A stretch of DNA of 64,000 nucleotides, taken from Roseococcus pinisoli (lineage in GTDB: Bacteria > Pseudomonadota > Alphaproteobacteria > Acetobacterales > Acetobacteraceae). Where the stretch lies: positions 930,001-994,000 of the forward strand of contig NZ_JAHCDA010000002.1 of the NCBI RefSeq assembly GCF_018413645.1. The letters are read 5' to 3'. The position numbers were made by a program, and so were the translations under genes. The notes under the pieces are model-generated. The model made no database searches. It was not told the DNA's origin and worked only from the letters and a program-made list of their open reading frames with translations. Below, in pieces: positions 9,684 through 17,898 of this stretch (position 1 is its first letter; every line of letters begins with the position of its first letter).

Positions 9684-11448
9684 TGACCACCTCCTTGTGC
9701 GCGCGCACCTCGCCCGGCGTTCCGGCGGCGAGGATGGCGCCCAGATTCAGCACCGTGACGTGCTCGCAGATGTCGAAGATGAGATCGGCATGGTGCTCCA
9801 CGAGCAGGACGCCCGTGCCGCCTTCGCGGATCGCCCGGACGAGGGTGGCGAGGTGCCGGATCTCCTCCGCGGAAAGGCCCGCGGCCGGTTCGTCTAGCAG
9901 CAGGAAGGCCGGCCGCTGCATGAGGGCGCGGGCGATCTCCATGAAACGGAGCTCGCTGTGCTGCAGCCGGTCGGCCCGCACCTCCGCCAGGCCGACGAGG
10001 CCCACGGCACGCAGGGCCAGCTGCGCGCGCTCGGCCAGTTCGCGCTCCTCGGCGCAATGCCGCGGCAGGCGGAACAGCGCCTCCGCGAAGGTGGAATGGC
10101 AATGCGCCGTCCCGCCGATCATGACGTTCTCCAGCACGCTCGCCTCGCCGATCAGGCGCGGCGTCTGGAAGGTGCGGGCGATGCCCCGCGAGGCGCGGTC
10201 GGTGGAAACGCCCGCGGGCAGCGGCGCGCCGTCGAGCGCCATGGTGCCCTGCTCCGGCCGGTAGTAGCCGGAGATGACGTTGAGCGTCGTCGTCTTGCCG
10301 CTGCCATTGGGGCCGATCAGCCCATGGATCTCCCCTGAGCGGACATCGAGGTCGAGGCCATTGATGGCGCGCACCCCGCCGAAGGACAGCACGATCCCGC
10401 GCAGCGACAGCGTGGTCGGCGGATGCGCCTGGTCGCCCAGGCGCCGCACCAGATCGACCTGCGGGGCGATGGTACGGCCCGCCGCCAGCGGCTTGCGGTT
10501 CCGGAAATCCAGCAGCGAGGCGATGCCGCCCGGAATGGCCAGCACGATGAGCAGCAGCAGCGCCGCGTAGAGGAAGGTGGACCAAGCCGCGAGCGGCGCC
10601 GCGATCTCCGGCAGCACCGTCAGGATGATGGTGCCGATCAGCGGGCCGAGGATGGAGCCGCGCCCGCCGATCAGCACGGCGATGAAGAACAGCAGCGACA
10701 GCTCGAAGTTGAAGGCCTCGGGCGTGATGTAGGTCTGCAGCGCGGCGAAGAGGCCGCCGGCCATCGCGGCCAGGGCGCCCGCCAGGATGAAGACCATCAC
10801 GAGCAGGCGGGGCTTGGAGATGCCGGTCGCCTCCGCCGCCACATCGGCATCGCGCACGGCAACGAGCGCGCGGCCGAAGCGGCTCCTGGCGATATTGGCC
10901 GTGATCCAGGTCGCCAGGGCGGCGAAGCCCAGGCAGAAATAGAGCAGCCCCCATTCCGTATCGAAGGGCGCCGGCAGCATCGGGCCGGTCACCCCCATGC
11001 CGCCGCCCGTCACATCCTGCCAGGCCAGCGCGATCTGCGTGACGATGGTGGCGAAGCCCAGCGTGGTGATGGCGAAGTAGAAGGTGCGCAGGCGCAGCGC
11101 CGGCAGGCCGACCACCACGCCGAACACCGCGCCCACCACCCCGGCGATGGCCAGCGCGGCGAAGGCCGGCACCGGCGGCGTGGCATTGCCCGCCGCCAGC
11201 ACACTGGTGGTGTAGGCACCGAGCGTGAACAGCGCGACGTAGCCGATGGCGAGCTGCCCAGCATAGCCGACGATGAGGTTCAGCCCTGCGATCAGGATCC
11301 AGTAGACCGCGATGCGGGTGACGATGAGGCCCCAGTATTCATTGCCCGTCAGCGGCACCGCGGCCGCGAGGGCCAGGATGACGAGGAACGGCAACACCCG
11401 CCCGAAGGAGGACGCAGCTGCCCCCTGAGTATCAGTGGCGGCCATCAC
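9664..11448 (-). CDS. Fused LivM permease and LivG ATPase
   Basis: A 594-residue protein joining a LivM-type membrane permease (about residues 1-325, with many hydrophobic segments and the family motif around GYAGQLAIGYVALFTLGAY) to a LivG-type ATPase (about 345-594). The ATPase half has Walker A GPNGSGKTTT near 378, LQHSELRFMEIARALMQ in the signature region and LLLDEPAAGLS as Walker B. Its signature reads HSELR rather than LSGGQ, a common LivG feature. The start overlaps the stop codon of livH as ATGA. Such fusions are known in the family. Confidence 0.92.
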   Translation of the reverse strand: MMAATDTQGAAASSFGRVLPFLVILALAAAVPLTGNEYWGLIVTRIAVYWILIAGLNLIVGYAGQLAIGYVALFTLGAYTTSVLAAGNATPPVPAFAALAIAGVVGAVFGVVVGLPALRLRTFYFAITTLGFATIVTQIALAWQDVTGGGMGVTGPMLPAPFDTEWGLLYFCLGFAALATWITANIARSRFGRALVAVRDADVAAEATGISKPRLLVMVFILAGALAAMAGGLFAALQTYITPEAFNFELSLLFFIAVLIGGRGSILGPLIGTIILTVLPEIAAPLAAWSTFLYAALLLLIVLAIPGGIASLLDFRNRKPLAAGRTIAPQVDLVRRLGDQAHPPTTLSLRGIVLSFGGVRAINGLDLDVRSGEIHGLIGPNGSGKTTTLNVISGYYRPEQGTMALDGAPLPAGVSTDRASRGIARTFQTPRLIGEASVLENVMIGGTAHCHSTFAEALFRLPRHCAEERELAERAQLALRAVGLVGLAEVRADRLQHSELRFMEIARALMQRPAFLLLDEPAAGLSAEEIRHLATLVRAIREGGTGVLLVEHHADLIFDICEHVTVLNLGAILAAGTPGEVRAHKEVVSAYLGA

Positions 11449-12302
11449 ACCCTCCGCGACGCGGTGGAACCGAACAGGCCTTGCGGCGCCGCCAGCAGCA
11501 CGATGATGAACAGGGTGAAGACCGCGACGGAGGAGAAGATGCCGCCCACCAGGAAGTTCGCCGCCTGCTGGAAGAGGCCGAGCGCGATGCCGCCGATGAC
11601 CGCGCCCCGGTTGTTGCCGAGCCCGCCGAGCGCCACGGGAATGAAGCCGTAGAAGTTCAGCAGCGGTCCATTGGCGAAGAAGGCGAGCAGGAGCTGCCCG
11701 CCGGCGAAGCCCGCCAGGCCGCCGATGGCGCCGGCCAGCGCGTAGCTGGCCATGCGCAGGTCCCGCTCCGGCAGGCCGAGGGCGCGCGCCGCGAAGTTAT
11801 CCTCAGCGATGGCCACGAAGGCCCGGCCCACCAGGGTGCGGCGATAGAGATATTCGAGCCCGACGATGGTGGCCGCGCAGACGACCACCGGCAGCCAGTA
11901 CTTCTCGTCCCATATGCCGCTGCCGAGACCCAATAGCCGCGGGAAAGGCTGCGGCTCCGTGCCCCATTGGATGGCGGTGAACTGCTGGATCAGCAGCGCG
12001 GCCGCGAGCGTCGTCAGCACGTAGAGGTGCTGGTCGAGGCTCTTCAGCACGGGCCGGACCGCGACGATCTCGGTGATGACCCCGATGACGCCGCAGCCGG
12101 CGAGGACCAGGAGCAGCGCCACCGGCCAGGGCAGTCCCAGCTTCAGCGTGAAGAGGGAGCCGAGCACGCCACCCAGCATGCCCAGCTGCCCCGCCGTGAA
12201 GCTCATGACGCGGGAGGTGGCGAACATCGTGTTGTAGGTGATGCCGATCAACGCATAGATCGCGCCTACCGCCAGACCCGAGGCCAGTATCGAGGCGAGC
12301 AT
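11445..12302 (-). CDS. Branched-chain-amino-acid-type ABC permease, LivH-like
   Basis: A 285-residue inner-membrane permease, partner of the LivM domain encoded next. It has about eight hydrophobic segments, the N-terminal ALIGITYNTMFATSRVMSFT pattern and the GLGNNRGAVIGGIALGL cytoplasmic loop of the LivH family. GAGAGGAAAAAGG precedes the ATG. It is 28 bp downstream of the binding-protein gene and coupled to the next gene by a 4-bp overlap. Confidence 0.92.
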   Translation of the reverse strand: MLASILASGLAVGAIYALIGITYNTMFATSRVMSFTAGQLGMLGGVLGSLFTLKLGLPWPVALLLVLAGCGVIGVITEIVAVRPVLKSLDQHLYVLTTLAAALLIQQFTAIQWGTEPQPFPRLLGLGSGIWDEKYWLPVVVCAATIVGLEYLYRRTLVGRAFVAIAEDNFAARALGLPERDLRMASYALAGAIGGLAGFAGGQLLLAFFANGPLLNFYGFIPVALGGLGNNRGAVIGGIALGLFQQAANFLVGGIFSSVAVFTLFIIVLLAAPQGLFGSTASRRV

Positions 12303-12330
12303 CCTTTTTCCTCTCGTGCCGCTCGTCGGT

Positions 12331-13518
12331 TCAGTAGCCGGGGGCGAGCGCGAAGGCGCCGTCGCGCGCGGAATTAGCGGCGGACATCACCACATCCTCG
12401 GTCGGGTAGCCGTTATGTTCGGTCGCGCTGAATGTGTACTCGCCGAAATAGCCCGGATACTTGGTCAGCGTGTTCCAGTGCCGGATGATGGCAGCCTTGT
12501 CGCTGCTGCCCGTGGCCTCGACGGCCTTGGCCACCAGATCCACCGCATCGATGCCGTTCGCCACCCACCACAGCAGCGTGTCGCGCAGGTCGACCTTGCC
12601 GCGCAGCCGGCCGAGCAGCTCGGTCGTGCGCGGCGGCAGGGCGTCGGAGGCATCGCGGCTGCAGCTGCGATAGCCGACGGCATAGACCTTCTCCCAGTTG
12701 GCCGGCCGCTCGATCAGCGTGCCGACCTCGCCCGAGGAGAGCGAGGGATGGCCGACGAAGGGCACATCCCAACCCATGCTGGCACGGGTGTTGAGCATGC
12801 GCGCGATCATGCCGGTCGAGACGCTCCAGACCACGATGGCCTGCGCGCCGGCATTGCGGGCGCGCAGCATGTCCGGCGTCATGTCCGGCTGCGTGGCGTC
12901 GATATTCGCCTTGTAGACGACCTCGGCGCCGGCGCGCTGGAAGCCCTGGGCCGAGGCATTGGTCGCCGCCACGCCGTAGCCGGTAGTGTCGCCGATCACC
13001 GCCACCTTGCGGGCGTTGACCCGGTCCAGGCAGTAGCCGCGCACCGCATCGTCCCACTGCGTGTTGGACGGCGCCATGCGGAAGGCGTTGGGATAGCGGC
13101 GCACGTCGATCAGGCTGTCCACCACGCAGGGATGGATGTTCGGCATGCCGGCGCGGGCCATGATGGCGGTGACCGCCAGGGATTCGCCCGAGTTGGTCGG
13201 CCCCCAGATGGCGTGGACGCGCGCCTGGCTGATCATCTCCTGCGTGGCGTTCACCGCCTTGGTCGGGTCGCCCTGCGTGTCGCGGGTGACGATCTCGATG
13301 CGCCGCCCCCGCACACCGCCCTCCGCGTTGATCGCCTCGGCCGCGAAGACGACGCCGCGGTTGAAGCCGATCGCGGGCGCCGAGCTCGGCCCGGTCATGG
13401 CGGCGAGCCAGCCGATGCGGATCGCCTCGTTCTGCGCCAGCGCGGGGCGGGCCAGCCCCGTGGCCGCTGCGACAGCGCCAGCGCCACCGAGGGCGATGTT
13501 TCGACGGGTGATGTTCAT
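12331..13518 (-). CDS. ABC transporter substrate-binding protein, leucine-binding (type I) family
   Basis: A 395-residue periplasmic binding protein of the LivJ/LivK-like family. Its N-terminus MNITRRNIALGGAGAVAAAT has twin arginines and a hydrophobic core with an ALAQ cleavage site, suggesting Tat export. The mature part starts IRIGWLAAMTGPSS, and AAEAINAEGGVRGRRIEIVTRD is the classic family segment. The start at 13518 is chosen for the signal peptide and the GGGAAG before it. The ligand is unknown; two enolase-superfamily enzymes upstream suggest an acid sugar or similar carboxylate rather than an amino acid (inference). Confidence 0.9.
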   Translation of the reverse strand: MNITRRNIALGGAGAVAAATGLARPALAQNEAIRIGWLAAMTGPSSAPAIGFNRGVVFAAEAINAEGGVRGRRIEIVTRDTQGDPTKAVNATQEMISQARVHAIWGPTNSGESLAVTAIMARAGMPNIHPCVVDSLIDVRRYPNAFRMAPSNTQWDDAVRGYCLDRVNARKVAVIGDTTGYGVAATNASAQGFQRAGAEVVYKANIDATQPDMTPDMLRARNAGAQAIVVWSVSTGMIARMLNTRASMGWDVPFVGHPSLSSGEVGTLIERPANWEKVYAVGYRSCSRDASDALPPRTTELLGRLRGKVDLRDTLLWWVANGIDAVDLVAKAVEATGSSDKAAIIRHWNTLTKYPGYFGEYTFSATEHNGYPTEDVVMSAANSARDGAFALAPGY

Positions 13519-13573
13519 GTTTCTTCCCTTTCTCGTTGTTTCCCCGGTCTGGATGCCGGGTTGATGCAGATCG

Positions 13574-14656
13574 TCAGAGGCTGAGATGGGCGATCCGGTC
13601 CCGATCGAAGGTGAAGCCCCATCCCGGCCTTTCCGGGACCAGGGCCTCGCCATTCTCGAAAGCCATCGTTTCGCGATAGAGTTGCGAGAACCACGGCATG
13701 TATTCGAGGTAGATCGCGTTCGAGAGCGCACCGAGCGCCTGGATGCTCATCTCCGGGAAGAGGTGGCTCGAGACGGGCAGGTCGTGACTCTCGGCCAGGC
13801 GGCCGATGCGCATGAACTCGCTCAGGCCGCCGGCCCGCTGCAGGTCGGGCATCAGCACGTCGGCCGAGCGCAGCTCGATCATCCGGCGGAAGCCGTAGCG
13901 GGTGTATTCGGTCTCGCCGCTGGCGATCGGGGTATCGAGCGCGGCGGCGACCCGCGCGAGCCCCTCCACGTCCCAGGCGGGCAGCGGCTCCTCGAACCAG
14001 GCGAGCCCGCAATCCTCGATCATGCGGCCGAAGCGGATGGCGTCCGTTTCCGTCATGCCCTGGTTGGCATCCGCCATCAGCACGATGTCGGGACCGACCG
14101 CTTCGCGCAGCGCGCGGACGCGGGCGGCATCCTCCCGCGGGTCAGGCTTGCCGAGGCGCATCTTCATCGCCCGGAAGCCCTGGGCGATGAAGTCCTGCGC
14201 CTGGGCCGCGAGCTCCTCGACCGAGAGCGAAAGCCAGAGCCCCCCGCTGTGATAGGCGGGCACGCGGCTGCGGACGCCACCCAGCATGCGGTAGAGCGGC
14301 AGCCCGGCCGCCTTGCCCAGCGCATCCCACAGGGCGCCGTCGATGGCCGAGATGCCCATCACGGTGAGGCCCTTGTGGCCGAAGAAGTTGATGTCCTTCC
14401 AGGCGCGCTGCCAGAAGCCGCCGATCAGCCCGGCATCCTGGCCGACGATGAGATCGGCGAGCTCATCCACCATCTGGCGCAGCAGCCGCAGACGGCGCCC
14501 GTTCAACGTGAAGACCAGGTTCTCGCCGACGATGCCGTCCTCGGTGCGGAGGCTGACCAGGATGCAGCCCAGCTCGTGGATGGCGCCGAGCGCGCTGCCC
14601 AGCGGCGGGTCGATCGGCAGGCGCAGCGGCGTGGTTTCGACGGAGACGACCTTCAT
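13574..14656 (-). CDS. Enolase-superfamily enzyme (mandelate racemase / muconate lactonizing type)
   Basis: A 360-residue member of the enolase superfamily, which abstracts a proton alpha to a carboxylate. The metal ligands are visible as D196 (MADANQG), E222 (FEEPL) and E248 (SGETEYT). A catalytic Lys is K165 in AMKMRLG, where the second position is Arg (K-x-R), and a C-terminal His is H298 in SSHLF. It may be a sugar-acid dehydratase, racemase or cycloisomerase; the substrate cannot be fixed from sequence. It overlaps the preceding, different enolase-superfamily gene by 4 bp. Confidence 0.9.
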   Translation of the reverse strand: MKVVSVETTPLRLPIDPPLGSALGAIHELGCILVSLRTEDGIVGENLVFTLNGRRLRLLRQMVDELADLIVGQDAGLIGGFWQRAWKDINFFGHKGLTVMGISAIDGALWDALGKAAGLPLYRMLGGVRSRVPAYHSGGLWLSLSVEELAAQAQDFIAQGFRAMKMRLGKPDPREDAARVRALREAVGPDIVLMADANQGMTETDAIRFGRMIEDCGLAWFEEPLPAWDVEGLARVAAALDTPIASGETEYTRYGFRRMIELRSADVLMPDLQRAGGLSEFMRIGRLAESHDLPVSSHLFPEMSIQALGALSNAIYLEYMPWFSQLYRETMAFENGEALVPERPGWGFTFDRDRIAHLSL

Positions 14657-15783
14657 GGAGCCGCTCCCAGCGTCAGGCGCGTCGGCGCGTCCTTCGTATA
14701 TCGTTCGAGCAACGCCGGATCCGGCTCCGCGCCAAGGCCCGGCCCCTGGGGGATGCGCATCCGGCCGTTCTCAGCCCGCGTCCAGGGATCGAAGGGGTTC
14801 GCCTCCATCTCCAGCCAGAGGACCTCGACCAGCGGGCGCTCGATCCGGGCGGCGGCGATGTGGAGCGTGGCGACCAGTCCCGGCCCGAAATAGGGGCTGT
14901 GCGGCGCGACCTCGACGCCATGGGCCTCGCATAGGTCGATCACGCGCAGCATCTCGCCGATGCCGCCGACCTTGGTCACGCTGGGCTGGGCAATGTCGAT
15001 GGCGCCGGCCTCGATGAGCGTCTTGAAGCCGAACAGCCCTGCCGTGTTCTCGCCGGCCGAAAGCGGGATGCCGTGGCGGCGCAGGCTGGCGAGGCCATGG
15101 GCATCCTCCGGCGGCCAGACCGGCTCCTCGAGCCAGAAGAGCCCATCCCCCGCGAGGGAGGCGGCCATCTCGCGCGCCACGGGCGGCGACCAGGCGCAGT
15201 TCACGTCGAGCATGATCCGGGCCTGTTCCGCGCCCGGTGGGCCCTGCGCGACGAGCACCGCCTCGCGCGTCAGCTCATGCAGCTTGATGTGGCGATAGCC
15301 GGCGGCACAGGCGGCGGCGGTGTTTTTCCGGACCAGATCGAGGTCGCCGCCATAGCTGAGCAGGCTGGCATAGGCGTCCAGGCTCTCCCGGCGGCTGCCG
15401 CCGAGAAGCTGCCAGATGGGCTGCCCGGCCCGCTTGCCGAGCAGATCCCACAAGGCGATCTCGATGCCGGAGAAGCCATAGACGAAGGAGCCGTTCCGCC
15501 CCAGCAGATGGGTGCTGTGCAGGACCTGCCGCGTCAGATTGGCGATGTCGCCCTCGTCGCGCCCCAGGACGAGCGGTGCCAGCACCGTGTCGATGGCGGC
15601 GCGGGTGGCGGGGATCGCGGCGTGGCCGAAGGCCTCGCCCCAGCCGACGCGCCCGTCATCGGTCTCCAGCCTGACGAGCAGCATCTCCATCAGGTCCCAG
15701 GCCTGGCCGGCGAAGGTGGGATGCGGGCCGCCCATGTCGAAGGGCACGGCCAGGACGCGGGTCTCGACCGCGGTGATGGTCAT
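14653..15783 (-). CDS. Enolase-superfamily enzyme (mandelate racemase-like)
   Basis: A 376-residue enolase-superfamily enzyme clearly distinct from its downstream neighbour. It carries K167-x-H169 (HIKLHE), metal ligands D193 (LDVNCAW), E219 (WLEEP) and E245 (SAGENT), and H295 (VAPHSPY). The K-x-H form differs from the K-x-R of the neighbour, so the two probably catalyse different steps or act on epimers. The start at 15783 (MTITAVETRV) is the family-type start; farther-upstream in-frame starts would extend into the promoter region. It is the first gene of the unit that includes the Liv-type transporter. Confidence 0.9.
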   Translation of the reverse strand: MTITAVETRVLAVPFDMGGPHPTFAGQAWDLMEMLLVRLETDDGRVGWGEAFGHAAIPATRAAIDTVLAPLVLGRDEGDIANLTRQVLHSTHLLGRNGSFVYGFSGIEIALWDLLGKRAGQPIWQLLGGSRRESLDAYASLLSYGGDLDLVRKNTAAACAAGYRHIKLHELTREAVLVAQGPPGAEQARIMLDVNCAWSPPVAREMAASLAGDGLFWLEEPVWPPEDAHGLASLRRHGIPLSAGENTAGLFGFKTLIEAGAIDIAQPSVTKVGGIGEMLRVIDLCEAHGVEVAPHSPYFGPGLVATLHIAAARIERPLVEVLWLEMEANPFDPWTRAENGRMRIPQGPGLGAEPDPALLERYTKDAPTRLTLGAAP

Positions 15784-15862
15784 ACGGCGTTGTGCAGCGG
15801 CATGTGCGGCGACCGGCTCTTCGTTGTGACGTTTCCCTGCCGTAAGGGTGCCCGCCCATAAA

Positions 15863-15908
15863 ATAAGTTCAATCACTATGTTCTTAATTTTATATAAACT
15901 GAACTTAT
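15863..15908. promoter_or_regulatory. Divergent promoter region with 9-bp inverted repeat
   Basis: An AT-rich segment between the enolase unit and the LysR gene holds a perfect inverted repeat, ATAAGTTCA at 15863-15871 and TGAACTTAT at 15900-15908. The second arm overlaps the LysR start codon at 15907. A possible rightward promoter is TTCAAT (15868-15873), 17 bp, TATATA (15891-15896). Binding by the LysR protein here could both repress itself and control the divergent catabolic unit. Confidence 0.6.
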
Positions 15909-16878
15909 GGACCTGACGTTTCGACAGTTGGAGATCGTGCGCGCGGTTTGCCGGGAAGGCTCGGTCACCCAGGCCGCGGCCCTTCTCGGCATCTCCCAGC
16001 CGGCGGTCAGCATGACGCTGCGCGAAGCATCCTCGATCACGGGCTTCCCCCTGTTCCTGCGCTTCCAGGGGCGGCTGCGTCCGACCGCCGAGATGCGCCT
16101 GCTATTGGCCGAGCTCGACCGCCTTTTCGACGGGGTGGGCCGGGTCAATCGCCTGGTCGAGGACATGCGGCATACCGGGGTCGGCACCGTGCATCTCGCC
16201 TCGACGCCCGCTCTGGCCGACAGCCTGGTGCCGGCGGCCATGGTGCGCTTCCGCGAGCTACGCCCGCGCGTGCGTGTCTCCGTCCAGGCGATGGACAATC
16301 TCGGCGTGCTGGACGCCGTCACGCGCGAGCGGGTGAATCTGGGCCTCGTGCTGACGCCGATCGAGACTCGTGACCTCCGACGCATGGAGCTGTGCCGCAG
16401 CGAACTGATCTGCGTGGTCCGCCCGGATCATCCGCTGGCGGAGCGCGGGCAGGTCAGCCTCGAGGAGATCGACCCATGGCCATTGATTTCCTTCGACGAC
16501 AACCTGCCGCTGGGTCATCTCGTGAAGCAGCACCATCGCGCCACGGGACGGCCACGCCGGATTGCCCTGGAGGTGAACCAGTCCTCCGTCGCTTGCGCCA
16601 TGGTAAGGGCGGGCCTCGGCGTGGCGATCATCGATCCCTTTGCCCTGTCGGATGGCGAAGGCCGTGGCGTGGTGGCGCTGCGGCTGACACCGAGCATGCC
16701 GATCGGCGTCCTGGCGGTGATGGTCGGCGACGCGCCCCCTTCCCGTCTCACGCTTCTGTTCCTGGCCCATCTGCGGCGCGCGGCGGAAGCCTTCATGTCG
16801 CCCCGTGGCGAGAGCGAGACCACCCTTCCTTCCTTGGCCGCAGGTCTTCAGTTGAGCGAAAAGGGCGGCTTGCGGTGA
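15907..16878 (+). CDS. LysR-family transcriptional regulator
   Basis: A 323-residue regulator with an N-terminal winged helix-turn-helix (residues about 4-63; EGSVTQAAALLGISQPAVSM) and a C-terminal effector-binding domain. It is divergent from the enolase/Liv-type transporter unit and very probably controls it. No Shine-Dalgarno sequence is seen before the ATG, and the best -10 box ends only ten bases upstream, so the mRNA may be leaderless. A 9-bp inverted repeat spans the start codon. The inducer is unknown, presumably the transported acid. Confidence 0.92.
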   Translation: MDLTFRQLEIVRAVCREGSVTQAAALLGISQPAVSMTLREASSITGFPLFLRFQGRLRPTAEMRLLLAELDRLFDGVGRVNRLVEDMRHTGVGTVHLASTPALADSLVPAAMVRFRELRPRVRVSVQAMDNLGVLDAVTRERVNLGLVLTPIETRDLRRMELCRSELICVVRPDHPLAERGQVSLEEIDPWPLISFDDNLPLGHLVKQHHRATGRPRRIALEVNQSSVACAMVRAGLGVAIIDPFALSDGEGRGVVALRLTPSMPIGVLAVMVGDAPPSRLTLLFLAHLRRAAEAFMSPRGESETTLPSLAAGLQLSEKGGLR

Positions 16879-16914
16879 GGGTGCCATGCTTAAGCTGCTT
16901 CAAATGCGTAGTGC

Positions 16915-16944
16915 CGCCTTCCGAAAGGCGACTCTGAATCAGAG
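16915..16944. terminator. Two adjacent hairpins between convergent genes
   Basis: CGCCTT-CCGA-AAGGCG (16915-16930) is followed directly by CTCTGA-A-TCAGAG (16932-16944). They lie in the 87-bp gap between the convergent LysR and radC genes, where a bidirectional terminator is expected. No T run follows either stem. Confidence 0.4.
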
Positions 16945-16965
16945 CCCACCACCGGTATTTGGAAC

Positions 16966-17811
16966 CTAGAGCAGCCCCTCGCGCCGGAAGCTGACATGCC
17001 GGCCGTGGCCCATGATAAGGTGGTCATGCACCACGATATCCAGCGCTGACGCGGCCTGCCTGATCTGCTGCGTCATCTCGATGTCCGCGCGGCTGGGCGT
17101 CGGGTCGCCCGACGGGTGATTGTGCACGAGGATCAGCGCCGTGGAGTGCAGCTCCAGCGCCCGCTTCACGACCTCGCGGGGATAGACCGGCGTGTGGTTC
17201 ACCGTGCCTCGCGCCTGCGCCTCGTCCGCGATCAGCCGGTTCTTTGAATCGAGGAAAAGCACGCGGAACTGCTCGACGCCCTCATTCGCCAGGGCGACGT
17301 GGAGGTAGTCGAGCAACGCCGTCCAGCTGTTCAGGATGCTTCCGGTTTCAGCGACCTCGGCCTTCATCATCCGTAGCGCCGCCGCCCGCACCAGCTTCAG
17401 CGTCGAGACGGCATGCGGCCCGACCTTCGGTACCTTGAGCAGTTCATGCTCAGGCGCCGCCAGCACCTTCGGGAAGCTGCCGAACCGGTTGATGAGCTCC
17501 TTCGCGATGGGCTTGGTGTCGCCGTTCCTGGCGCTGAGGAAGAGCAGCATCTCCAGCAACTCGTAATCGGCCAGGATATCGGTACCGCGCGCCAATACCT
17601 TCTCGCGCATCCTGTCGCGATGGCCTTCCGGGCCCGTGGATTTGAAAGGCTTTCCTTTCCGCGGCGGCGCTTTGCCTCCCTCCGAGAGAAGGCTGACGAG
17701 GTCGCCCTGATGCATGCCCGGGAAGAGACCAGTGCTTTCGCCGAAACCCTGGGCGCCGTAACGGGATGCCCCCTCCTCGGATGATCTCCGGCGCTTCGCT
17801 GGACGGTCCAC
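16966..17811 (-). CDS. radC: RadC / JAB (MPN) domain protein
   Basis: A 281-residue RadC-family protein. Residues about 60-130 form the helix-hairpin-helix-like N-terminal part ([19 protein letters not shown]). The JAB metalloprotease-like core has the zinc motif H230-x-H232-P-S234-x-x-D236 ([11 protein letters not shown]). The name comes from an old repair phenotype; the true role is uncertain. A positively charged, low-complexity N-terminus of about 55 residues precedes the domain. The start is GTG at 17811 with GGGAGGG upstream. It stands alone, without mobile-element genes nearby. Confidence 0.92.
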   Translation of the reverse strand: MDRPAKRRRSSEEGASRYGAQGFGESTGLFPGMHQGDLVSLLSEGGKAPPRKGKPFKSTGPEGHRDRMREKVLARGTDILADYELLEMLLFLSARNGDTKPIAKELINRFGSFPKVLAAPEHELLKVPKVGPHAVSTLKLVRAAALRMMKAEVAETGSILNSWTALLDYLHVALANEGVEQFRVLFLDSKNRLIADEAQARGTVNHTPVYPREVVKRALELHSTALILVHNHPSGDPTPSRADIEMTQQIRQAASALDIVVHDHLIMGHGRHVSFRREGLL

Positions 17812-17898
17812 GAGCCCTCCCCACGCTTCTTATTCCGGGAAGGTTATCAGCGCCCAATTGGCTGACCAAGAACGGTTTTACATAAAATAGAATGGTTC

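Noticed and set aside
16879-16965. Possible tRNA fragment between the LysR gene and radC
   Set aside because: The two hairpins do not fit a cloverleaf: the anticodon-loop position 37 would be a pyrimidine and no GGTTCGA-type T-arm is present.
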